From positions 1 through 25,090 of the forward strand of contig JAANSK020174438.1 in NCBI GenBank assembly GCA_011763485.2: DNA of 25,090 nucleotides, in the 5' to 3' direction. The position numbers were made by a program, and so were the translations under genes. The notes beneath the pieces were generated by a model that was not told the origin of the DNA, made no database searches, and worked only from the letters and a program-made list of their open reading frames with translations. The DNA is from Isoetes engelmannii. Taxonomy: Eukaryota > Streptophyta > Lycopodiopsida > Isoetales > Isoetaceae. Positions within the stretch are counted from its first letter, which is position 1, and every line of letters begins with the position of its first letter. Positions 1 through 11,600 of this stretch are shown in pieces.

Positions 1-700
1 CTGTCCTGTTCTCCTGTTCGCCCTTGGGCTTTGTACTCTTGATTCATTCAATATATATCAGAATTCTTTGGTATTTCTCTTGTATTTCCTGGTTCTTCAC
101 TCTGTTCTTCGCTCAGTTTTCGTAGGTTCATGACAGTTACATGGCTTCCTTGCCATTTCCATGTGAGGCGAAATGATGTTCCGTCGTTCTAATTCTGCAA
201 ATTTGTTGCATGTAATCAAACCCAGTTCCAAAAGCACAGACCAGAAAAATATGATATACGAGCATGTGATGATGAATTCTTCTCCAGATCATGGATTTCT
301 GTCGTGCCCAATTTCGTAGTCAATCCAGATGAAGCATCTCCAATCAAATTTATTGATTTCTCCATTTTTGTACAGGAAATATGGTGAAACGAAGGGAGAA
401 AAACAAAAAAAAATGTGATTTCCAAGCGCAAAAGTGCTCAATTTTCATTGTCGAACAACTGACGCTGCGATTAAATATGTAACTTTGGATCAAATCAAAG
501 ATTTGGAAATAGCAGACATAGTTGAGTAGACATAACAGACATAGATGATGTTTGTTTGTTGCTAGATCCCGATTGAAGTCGTGTATAAGATCGTAGTCAA
601 TTTGATTGAATGTGACAAACACAACCACCCCAACATTTTATCCACAATTGAAACGACAGTAAAAAAACACGGGTTGTTTTCTTAAGATTGTTAAAATTAA
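1..700. other. Gene-poor AT-rich stretch
   Basis: Only short frames without conserved features occur here on either strand. I see no recognisable gene, RNA or repeat boundary. Confidence 0.5.
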
Positions 701-714
701 TACACGTAGATATA

Positions 715-910
715 TGGAGATTTGGTTTTTCCAAGGATATATTGTAGTTTTTCTTAAGGAGCTATAGTTATTTTTTTAAAGCATGTGTGGTTTCTTAAGG
801 AGGTCTAGTTTTTTTTTAAGGATGTGTTGTTTTCTAAGAATGTATGGTTTTTTGGACGGATGTTTTTTTAAGGTGGTGTTTTTCTAAAATATGGTTTTCT
901 ATAATTTTCT
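715..910. repeat. T-rich degenerate tandem repeat
   Basis: Units of the form GTTTTCTTAAGGAG-TATAGTT and TTTTTAAGGATGTGTTG recur about six times with varying length. The plus strand is strongly T-biased. It looks like a decayed minisatellite. Confidence 0.6.
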
Positions 911-2364
911 AGGAAATTCATGTATGACCAAGTTGTCCATGTGGCATCGACACTTGGCATCATGTTAAAAATGCATTGACTTAACCAATCAAATATTGAC
1001 GCGTGGCATACTTAAAAAAAAAAGAAAAAAGAAAAAAAGACTTCGTGATGCATATTCAAATGCATATGATGAGACTTCAGATTAAAGATAACTTGTTGCG
1101 AGCGAGGTCAAATAACCTATGTGGTAAGATTAAATGGTTCTTAAACCCTAGGCATATCTGACGCCATTAAAATTGGTCAGTTATAGACCTTATGTGGAAA
1201 GGTCGCACCTGAGAAAATCGAATGAAGATGAAATTTCATTTTTGAGCAAGAAGGCATCCATTACATTAGGATCCCTGAATAAGAATGATGTACTTGCACT
1301 CAGATCTTAATATCTCGAGTTGTACTGCTCTTTTTCAGATCACTTTTGGAAGGCCAATCAGAGAAAAGTTATGGTGAGATGTGAGAGGAGATTTGGCTCA
1401 ATTTGGATTTGGGATGATTGAGAATATCGGGTTCGAAGTTGGAAGAAAATTTGGCCAGTGCACTTCCCTGAGACAAAAAAAATGTCTTCACCCTCAAATG
1501 ATGATATCTCGAGTTTTACTAAATATTTTTAGATGATTTTTTAAATGAAGCAGAGAAAAATTGTAGGAACATATGGGAAAAAAATTGGCATGGTTTGGAA
1601 CTGGGATGATGGACAAACACGAGTTCAAAGAGGATCAAAAATTCTGCAGTGAACTGTCACAGAAAAACAGCAAGCAACTTTTTGTATCTCGACATATCCA
1701 TATTATTATTCATGAATGGAGGATTCAATGGTCCGATGGAGGAAATCGAGCTCACGGACGAAGGGCACTAGCGTACTGCCTCACGGCCGGGGGGGGGGGG
1801 GCATGCATTCTGGCAGCATTGCCTGAATGTTTCCTTCTGATGGATTGTAGAAGAAGATGAGAACTTTCCTTCAACTTTAAGATCACATGAATTGGATCCA
1901 AATTTTTAAGTTAGTCTCCTAAATCCTTATAGCTTTTTTTTTGTATCAAAATGAACATAACTTGTGATTTTGGACTCCGATTCAAGTGATCTTAGTTTTA
2001 ACAAATAGATCTCATCTTCCTCTACAACGTCCTCGAGAATACATCTGAAGGACACATTCTCATTTGGTTCACAATAGAAAAATTATGGTCATTTCCATTA
2101 AAAAAAAAAATCCAAAACCAAGGGTATTCTGACAATTTTAAGAAAACATAAGGGTATGTTGGAGTTTTCCCCAAAAAAATATTTGTTCAATGAACCAACT
2201 GAAAGCATGATTGCAAGCATGCTTTAATAATAGCATGAAATGAGGAATTGCTAGAATAAATTGGTTTCTTACGAGTTTCTAACAAAAGTATATAGTTGTT
2301 TTTTATTCTTGTCCTTGTCAATATGGTTTTGGATTCTTGTCCTTGCATTTGAAAGGTGTTAAAA
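911..2364. other. Intergenic, repeat-like sequence without a supported gene
   Basis: ATATCTCGAGTTNTACT occurs twice (about 1310 and 1505), and the stretch 1940-2100 with ACTCCGATTCAAGTGATCTTAG resembles non-coding parts of common plant repeats. A G13 run lies at 1789-1801 within a GC-rich patch. A 95-codon frame at 1573-1860 spans that run and has no conserved features. Confidence 0.4.
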
Positions 2365-2681
2365 TTTATTGTCAAATTTTATATTTGGAAGCAATCCCAA
2401 AAATTGCTACTTTGCAACCATCCCAAAAATTGCTACTTCGGATGGCAAAAATCACTTTTTTTTGCAAGTCGGTTACATAAATCCGTGTCATGTCGTCGTG
2501 TGTGTAATGTACAAAACTAAATGCATATGCAATTAGACAAATGATTAAAACCTTTCCATCTTGTATTAAGAGCGTTATGGCTAGCAGGAAAAATTGTATG
2601 CATGAATAAACCTCAAAAGTGGGGAAAGACAAGGTCGCCAATCAAGGCTAAATCATGGCATTCCGGCTCTTAGTTGAATTG
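2365..2681 (-). other. Probable 3' UTR of the dynein gene with a candidate poly(A) signal
   Basis: Downstream of the TAG the minus strand is AT-rich, with stops in the coding frame and no further conserved sequence. An AATAAA hexamer lies at 2370-2365, about 310 bp past the stop, and would suit a plant poly(A) signal. A second AATAAA lies further on, near 2305-2300. The end of transcription is not determined. Confidence 0.35.
2394..2438. repeat. 19-bp direct repeat, period 26, near the dynein 3' end
   Basis: ATCCCAAAAATTGCTACTT occurs at 2394-2412 and 2420-2438. It lies inside the probable 3' UTR of the dynein gene. Confidence 0.9.
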
Positions 2682-5610
2682 CTAAAGCAACACTGTGTTG
2701 ACATTGGAGACAATAGCCTCCTTCAGCTTTTGTATCTCCTCCATCTCATTTCCAACTCCATCAAAGCCCACCTGAGCAACAAGCATAATTGTAAGGTCCA
2801 ATTTAAGATGCAAATCAAGATAATATTCTATTTCATATTTGTGCTCACCAATCTAAAAACGCTGGCGGCACCATTGCTACCTGCAGATATGACTACAGGG
2901 TTCTCTTCTGAAAATAAAATGCATGACAATTGTATATTCTCAAATGTAGTAACTACTGTTGGCCTTATCGTTGATCTGGCCATGTCCCAGATCTGTCAAG
3001 TATGGAAACCTATGTTAATCTCGTTTATGCTCTTATCAACATGCAAGCATGACCCATTTTACTTGCATGTAAGCCTTACCTCTAAACGCCCATCCTGTGC
3101 AACCGTACCAAAAACACATGAGTTTTGAAGTGACCACCTAAGATCACCTATACCTACAGTTGCTGTCTGAAAAATCAGCAAACAGCTTTCCTGCATCATT
3201 TATTAAGAGTCAGTATATGTTGATGGCATTTTCATATTCTACAAATATCTATATTCGTATAATGTTAACAAAGGAAGGGCACATATTGCCTAAAATTGAC
3301 ATTCATATGGGGCTGAAGAAATTTAGGGTAGATATACTTTGCCCAATTCATTTCGTATTGCGAGAGGGTATTTTGGCAATAGTCAGGACTATGATTTCGA
3401 TATTGTACTTTGGCAATAGTCAGGACTATGATTTCGATATTGTACTGTATTATATGGAAAAAAGGGTATTTTTTTTTTTTTTTTGCCATGTGAGAGGAAT
3501 TTAATTGGTTTAAGGGCTAGCCTTCTAATTTAGAGTGTTGTGTCTGGAATTTGTGTGGCCTTTTACAATGGTGTCAAAGTGGAAACCCACGGGCCGTTTT
3601 TGAGGCAGAGGACACGATTGCATTTGCGTGATCTTGCCATGTCGATGGTATCGGGCAGAAGCACAATCCATGGCGACCCAGATTGCGGGATGGAGCGCGT
3701 AGGTAAGACTTCTTACCTTTAGCTTATGTCTGATTTTGTATATGCGTTGGAAGTAGTGTATAAATTGGTAGCACAGAGAAGTCTGCTGCACAATTGTGTC
3801 TGTAAGGTGTGTGAAGACAGGGAAAAGAGGCCCACTTTTCATTCCTTAGATGAGCAAGGCCGTCCATCTGAGTCTAGAAGGGATGGGGAGTTGAGAATGA
3901 TCGATTGCCGTGGATGAGTGTCAGCTCTGACATGGACGACGTCTGGTGAGGCCCTTAGAGATGTTGTAGTTGATGGCTTTGGGAGCGCGGATGCAAGGAC
4001 CAACACTTCAGCCCAAGAATGTGACGGGCAAAAAGAGGGTGGAATTTTGCAGGCCACTGTTTTGAGGACCGAATTAGTGCAATAGTTCTGGATGTGGCTG
4101 TGAGTGGAGCGAGAAAAGAACATGGCGGAAGAGGCAGGGGAAGGGGCAGAGGCCGAGGAGGTTCTTCTGGCCACTCCAATACCATAGCCAAGCAGCTGAA
4201 TTTCCCATCCTTTGTTATTGAGAGTATCCATGATGGAGCTGCGGATGAAGAAGCACCATTGTTTAACATGAAACTTAATAGTGGAGGGGGGGGGGGGGTG
4301 GGGGGTGGGGAACTCCAACTTTCATAGAGGTGCATGTTGGAAAGTTACACTTTAAGGCTCACCTCCATAAGATCAGTGTTGGTCAAGAACTCTATGCACC
4401 GTACGGTGCTGGAGAGGTGAAGCACTTGATTGTACTTGATAATCAAAATCTCATGGCGAAAGCCTTGCATTATGTATCGTATCATGTAGGAGGCAAATTC
4501 TGAACCGCCTCTCTTCTTCATACCATCAAAAGCATTTGCAAACAGGTAAATTTTGGCTGGCAAGCTCTTGGGTCTAGCCTAATAACTCTGCCTACGCCTC
4601 AAAGAGCATGGCAAATTCTGTTGGCCCCACAACACTGCTCCTATAAGGATGTGGAAATGACTTTACTTGGGTCTCAACTTGGCATAGTTCCGATTCAGCA
4701 CGTGGGAAGGAGGAACCAGTTCGGGGATGTTGTTGGTGTATTCGAAGATGGGGAAGAAAGCTTTAAGAGAGGGAGTAGTTATGATGAATTGTGTATGCCA
4801 AGAGTGGAGTGCAACCCTCATCTCCGAAAACTAGACACTTATGCTGAATTTATCCCCTTTGATATTCTTGATGATGATTTTGATATTGTTTGATGTAGCA
4901 ATCTCACTCTGTGCTATAAGATTGTCCACGTGAGTTTGTCTAACTTTTTCTTATTCTTGTTGCAGCTGACAATGGCCTGAGGCTGCTCCATGATGGTGAA
5001 CGAGAGGTGATTGTGATTAGTGATAGATTGCAAGAGATGGAGTCTGTAGATCAGTCGGTTGTGGAATCTGGCGTTAAAGAAGAGTATGTCTTTGTACAAG
5101 TTTTGTGAGATGCAGAACGGGCTGTCAAGAGGAAGGCAGCCGAATGATAGCAAGAGGTTCTAACAAGAGGAAGGCAGCCGAATGATAGCTAGTGGTTGTG
5201 CACATGGAGAGGGGATTGTAAATACTGTTTGGTCTACAAGTTTATGTTGCTAGTGTTTTGGTTGTGAGAGATGAGCGTTTGTGTGTTTTTGGGTGTGAAC
5301 CTTTGGTTTATAGAAGCTGTATATTAATGTGAATAATGATATGAATATTTCTGACCATACAAGTCGTTATGCACCATTCAAAAGTTATTTGGCATTTTCA
5401 TTTAAAATGTTCGTGGTTGCCGATCTAGAACAATACATAAAATATTCTTCAGATCGGCTGCCGGGAATGAAAGTTAAATAGGACGGGATAATACTTGTAA
5501 AAAATAATATAACTTTAGGGTAGATAAACCTGATCTTCTCTCCAAAGGCGAACAGTCCAGTCATTGCTGCAGCTCATAAACATATAAGGGAGAAATGTCG
5601 ACCATTGTAC
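2682..5610 (-). CDS. DNAI4: Dynein gene exons 14-17: WD40 blades 5-7 and C-terminal helix
   Basis: Exon 14 (81 bp) encodes VQWSTFLPYMFMSCSNDWTV plus RLWREDQ, blade 5. After the 2.3-kb intron 14, exon 15 encodes ESCLLIFQ and then blade 6 (GIGDLRWSLQNSCVFGTVAQ). Exon 16 adds IWDMARS and blade 7 (LSCILFSEENPVVISAGSNG, ending ASVFRL). Exon 17 encodes a short charged helix, EMEEIQKLKEAI, and stops at TAG (2684-2682). Exons 15-17 are easy to miss because they lie beyond the broken opposite-strand unit in intron 14. The match to the family's C-terminal plan and the unbroken phase support joining them. Confidence 0.88.
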
Positions 5611-8600
5611 CTAGAAGGCAAAAATAAAAAATTTATCTTCCACTACACAAATAGCCTTAATAAATACAATAAATAACCAAATTAGATATACACTAGTAAT
5701 AACTTGTTCTAAATGTGAGTGTTATGTTTCCATGATGTCCATAAGGAACTTAATGTCATGGAAATTCAAAGATCGTGAAGGCAAAAGTTTTTGAGGGTTC
5801 AAATATCATTTCCATATGTAATGAGCAAAGAGTGCATGTCCCTTCAAACAAGAAAAAAGGATTACAAAATAAAAGAAAGTTGGTATAAGACAATTAAATA
5901 TGTTCCTGCCCTCTGGCCTTTTCTATATTTGTGTACACATGCTTTATAAGCCAAAAGGGGAAGGGGCAGAGAAATATGGACTTAGTATGAAACTCGTTTA
6001 AGCAGACTAAAGTAAAAAACTACTGCAGTGAATGATCTATGCTGTGACACGAGCCCATCATTAATAGAAGCAGGTCAGATCTACAAGGTACAATTTCATC
6101 AGATAAGCGGAGCTTCAAATGGCATGCCAGTTCAGAAATCCTACATAGATGACCAGAGCAGGCCCCATAACTCTTGAAGTTTTGCCTAATAATTCAATGC
6201 AGATCCAACGGATTTGTCAATTCATTATAACTGACACGTATAAATCCTTTTCAAGTATCTTTGCTATCCTACGAGTAGGCAGACCAAGTGCATAACCATC
6301 TCGATGAACAAAAGCACAGATTTGCCATCATAATCAGTTTGGTCAGCCTCATTATTTACAACCATTTAAGCTGTTCTTAAATGTCCCCAAGAGATGGGAG
6401 AGGATGAAAATATGGCTTGCATAAATAAATTAATGTGGGCCCAATAACGAACATGACTTCCTAAAATTGGTCTTTTGATCCTCACACAAATCTTTTGAAC
6501 ATTTCATGTTTGTTTCCATGAGTTTAGCTTAAATATACTCATGAACAGACCGAAAACCTCAAAATTTAATAGTCTGCAAATGATTAACTTAAGGAATGAG
6601 CAAATCCAAAATTTGCAATTAACAACCTGGAAAACAGGCCCTGTATGACCAAGGTATGTCCGAAGGTATTGCTCATTGTATGAACGACTACACTTATGAA
6701 TAAATCCTTCCTCAGTCCCCACAAGGTACATGCTGTAAATGCAGCTTCAAAAAAACTTTAATAAGAATAACAAAAGGGCACATTACAAAAAATTCAATAT
6801 TAAAATCCAGGCCCCCAAGGGATTGATTAATTACTTTAGCTAAATCTCGTGAAAATGAAAAGTTACCTAGGATCTCTAGGACTGAAATCAAAACATAATC
6901 CTCTCGCATGCCGGGAAATGAATGGCAATGGTTGTGCCCCTTTGTTGTGCGCTTGTAAACGCTTTAACCTCATTAAGTTAACGTATTCTAGGTCCTTCAT
7001 AGAAGAAGGATTGCGGATGTTAACCACTTGAAGTAAATAATTATAATATAAGAATATATCAAGCATAAGAAACATAGAGATTGCATGAAGCTACGTTTTA
7101 ACAATATAAAAGCTTGAGAAGAAAATTTCAAAAAATACAATGTTAAAAAAGTGAACTACCGTATGCTGGCAAGTTATCCCATTAATTAAGGGCGATGGCT
7201 GCTATATACACTAGAGTGTCAAACCACCCCTAAATCTTCGGAGGAGGTGGATGCAGCGCTCATTATTTTGAGGGGCATAAACAAAAAGCTAAAGAAAGCA
7301 ATCTTTCAGCCCTGGGCATGACAAAAAAGAGGCAAATCATGGAGAAAATGCCATGAGAAGAACAGGAGGCATATGAGACACCATTCCACAGCTTAGGGAA
7401 GATACTTAATCCAAGATAACAAGAGACCCATCGAAGATTGACCTCCCCAAGCATCTTCTTTGGGTTTTCACATATAATATATACGAATTAAATACTTAGC
7501 AAAACCAAGAAACTGGGCTACAAATGCATGCTTGCTTGAAAGACAAAAACCAAGTAGTGCACTATTGCACTCTTTGTTTATTTTCCACATGCGTGAGAAT
7601 GGATTGAATGCAAGTTCAGTTCAGTACTAATAGAACTCACACCCTACCCTATCAGCTCATCTGTTACTGCATCTCAACTGCAATCATTGGATGGCTTTGG
7701 CACCATATCCTTTCTTGCCTCTAATACCATGTTAAAATTTACTGAAGGGTGATCAGAGTTCTCTTAGACCATGTATGCTCAAAAATTTACTGAAGGGCGA
7801 TCTGGAGGCAGATCTTTGTTCCATGTATCTGCACAAGCATCAACCTCTTTGTGCTCTATCATTTTCTTTTGTCATGAAATCAGTACCATTTTATGGTTCC
7901 TGAATGCGGCTTTTCTAGAACAGTGAATTTTATCAATAACCTTCTATTTATAAAAGATTAGTGTCCTCACATGAGCATTATTCGCCAACCATTGCATGTA
8001 CACAGGCATCAAAACAACTTCCGCATGCGGCCAGATTATATGTCCTATCTGGTTTACATATGGTCGTAACAACTTACTCAGAATACGTTCAGTACCTTTT
8101 TCAAAGACCATTGAGTGACACGCCCATCTGTGGAAATTGACACAAGTGATTCGCCATGGTCGGATGAAGCATCAATCCATTGCAATTTCCAGACAGGGTC
8201 GCTGTGCTTTCCAGTTGACACACCTGTTGCCATTACAGGTTCTGAATCATGATAGTTCTTGGCATCATAGACAGCAACATTCCCGTTGTAGAACCCAACT
8301 GCAAAGTTACAAAGAAAACTAATGAGTGATAACCTAGGAATTCGTGATAAAAGTTGTCAAAATCTAATTACCTGCTAATAAATTTGGGTTGTTTGTTGAA
8401 AAGTCCAAAGCAGTAACGTCAGATGAAGTATGTATGACAGCATGTGGATATCTCGGATTTTTCAAAGACCAAAATGCAATAAGGCCACCTTTCTGAGTTC
8501 CAAATTCGAACTGTCCGTAGCCCACTGTCAAAAGATCTGTGCTTGTCTGCAGAATAAGAACTTCATTCAATTGATTATTATTAAATAATACCTTCAGTGT

Positions 8601-11600
8601 TCAAATTACATTAGTCATAATCCTTAGGTGCTCTTCCCATCATGAAGACTCCTTGTCATCATCAGATTTTAAAGACACCTATGTTTTGTAAATACAAGAA
8701 GCTGAAGGGCTATCCAATCTATTCGCACATGTCCTCCATCGAAACTCATTGTATGTGACCGTTGAACACTTGCAGGTGGGATGAAAAAGCTAAGGCAATA
8801 AAGCACCTGACAATGTGAACTATTATCCCAGTTTGAACAGGTTTCCTTATCTTTATTAGCATCTTATCTGAATGCAACATCATGTGCAAAGGAGGGCGAC
8901 AGCAGTACCGAGTGGATTCTTGATAACTAAGACTCTCACCAGACTCTGATCACTCTAAAAAGAGAGCAAGCTAGCAAGGCGGGTTCTTCACAGATAAATT
9001 ATCTAAAACAGAGGAACCAATGGATTCAGACAGAAATCAAGAGACGACTATTACTAATCTAAGGAGACACCAAAATTACTACAGTTTGATGGCATCCTAA
9101 GGACAGGCGTACAGGCCAGGCATAGATCGACCATTTATGAGCATTCTTTACTCATCATCAGCTCAGTTCCTGAAAGGAAATGTTACCAACATGCAGCCCA
9201 GGTCTTGTTGAAAAATACACTGGTATTGATAAGATAAAGGATTATATGAGATGAGCTGTGAGGAACCTCCCCCTTTATAATATATTAGGCAAGAAATAGG
9301 AATCAAAGAACTGTCCATAGAAAAAATATAATCAAGGGGCATGATGGTGGAGGGATCGAACAGGGAAATGACGTTCTGCCATGGTTAGCCCCTTTTTAGG
9401 TATGCATTACTTTAGGTTCAAGTATCTTGGAGATCCTAGTAACTTTAAAAAACGTACATGCATAAGGTACGTATTTCTACAATTAAGCTGATATTCTCAA
9501 TAAAAGTGGGATAAGCTAAAATCTGATTGACATTCCCACTAACAGCAGATAGGAGATGCTTAGATTAGGAGTAAGCACGATGAAGAGTCACAACAGGTTG
9601 AAATGGTAAAAGGAAACTGCATAGTATTAAAAGAGTGACACTAGTCACCTCTAAGAAAGTAAAACAGGCAGCAAAATAGAAGCATAAGCTTTCTTTTCAG
9701 AAGAGAAGACGAGATAGGGTTAAAAAAAAAGGCTAAACTGCTGACACAGAACGTTCCTTCGAATAGTTAGGATGGCAATTGGATCATCTTCCTAAAAATC
9801 TTATTGATTTTTATTAGTTGTTTTAGCATTAAAACTTTTTAGTGTCTTGAAGGCTTTCAACCTCCTTGCCGATCCTCAATTTTGCAAGTTCTTTCTTGGT
9901 CTCATAGACCCTATTGGTCTTTTGTAGATGTTAATCAATCTTTCTTTCTTTCTTTTTGTGGAGCAGCTGGCTTGACCAGACTGTATTTCCCCACCATGGA
10001 AATGCCTCTGGAAGCATTGCCTCTCCATTAGGTGTGTCTTTTGCCACCTCTTTTGAACTGCTGCTATCATTCTTTCTAAGATCATATACCAAATTTTTCC
10101 CTACGGAGCAACTGGCATGATCAACATGTAAATTCCACATCAGGAAAGTGCATCTGGAGGCATTGCCTCTCCGTTAGATATGGCTTTTGCCAGCATACAG
10201 CACACTGCAGACAGCGAAGTATGGAAAAGCAGACTGTAAATAGCACAGCCTCTTGGCACAAGAAGCAAATAATTTACATCAGAATTCTTGCATAGGAGAC
10301 TACTAGTATTTAGAAAGCAGAAAACCAAAGTTCTAATTCAAATCAACAGTAAAAAGCACAGAAGTTAGCGAATATTGAAATCCCATTTGTTTCTTAGACG
10401 TTTGGAACGTATAAGCCAGCTCAATGATAGCATAACCTATAATCTGTACTATTAACTTGGCTTCCTGTTAAATTGTTTATGGCTCTTTGTGCCTTGCTGC
10501 TGTAGATCCCATGTTGATATGATTAAACCCTAGTCCTCTTCATATAATGGGGCAAAGAACAAAGGATACATGACAAAGGGTGGATTACACAGAAATAAAC
10601 AGACCACCGTCAAAGCATTTCAGAATGAAAGAGCTGGATGCTAATAACAGATGCCATCACAAAACAGCAACCAGAAGAGGTACACACCAAGCAGAGTATA
10701 AGCAGGTAATTTATGCAAGTCGTTTTAAGAACACGCAAAGTATGTACCTTATTCCACCCCATGCAACTGACATTCCTTCCCTCGGTAATCTCACACTGAA
10801 AATCCCAGAGCCACTCAAGTCCCACATCCAGTTGCGAATCAGGATCCTCACTACTAACACCTGCAGTTGCATTGCTTTTATTCTCATTCTCCCCAACAGT
10901 AAACCTATTTGAATCAGCTTCTCTTACATTCTCTAACAAAGGTTGCTCCCTAGGTCTGAAGTCTCGGTAAAACAATAACTGAAACGAGCATAAAAGTCTA
11001 GTCAGAGAAAGCTTTTCATGTTATACAAAGAAATGGCACATGACACATTTAACTACCTGGGCAATATTACCTTATCATGGAAAGAATTTTGAACAAGTGC
11101 TCTTTCTGCGATCTCGAGCGTTTTTGCAAGTCCTTTTAAAGTATGCACTTCGAACCTTGGCCTATATGTTGTCAAAGACAGAAATTCTTCGAGGCCCATC
11201 TCATCCTCCCTGTGACGTTGCATGGCATTGGAGACCACTGACCCGACTCTCCTTGGTGTACTCGAAGCGCTTCCACCCCCAGATAATGCCTTACTAACAG
11301 CAAGACCCAATGCTTTTTCAGGATTTCCTATACTTCCCTTGTGAGAACCTGTCATGCTGCCCCTGCGTGAACTTATACTTCCTTTTTGGGATCCAGTTAT
11401 ACTAGTTCGACGAGAAGGTGGCTCTTTTTGGCCAGGACCCACGCTTCCAACATTAGAACCTCTTCTTGAGGGTGCAGCAATACTACCCACCACTGATCCC
11501 CGTTGTCGAAAGCTCTCCATTGCGACACCAGATCCCCTTCTCGAGCCTGCTTGGTTCAGACGTCCCTGCATAAATGCCCCGACACAGTGACTTTTTGTGA

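Noticed and set aside
1573-1860. 95-codon plus-strand frame across a G13 run
   Set aside because: No conserved features; it depends on the length of a homopolymer run.
2655-3128. 157-codon plus-strand open frame
   Set aside because: It lies opposite dynein exons 15-17, which have family motifs and correct splice borders; the frame itself has no conserved features.
3540-3600. Possible LTR-element primer-binding-like sequence (ATGGTGTCAAAG)
   Set aside because: The match to the usual plant form is poor, and no end repeats or polymerase domains were seen nearby.
3839-4335. Two long minus-strand frames rich in Pro/Ser
   Set aside because: They mirror the Gly/Arg tract and poly-G run of the plus-strand unit and show only low-complexity protein.
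6995-7075. Longer exon 12 beginning within VVNIRNPSSMK
   Set aside because: Starting after TTCAAG breaks phase and meets a stop; the AAG acceptor at 6995 keeps phase and fits the family (LKK-DLEYVNLMRLKR).
9876-10140. Overlapping minus-strand frames with similar peptides (NGEAM...)
   Set aside because: The similarity comes from the diverged direct repeat in intron 9, not from a gene.
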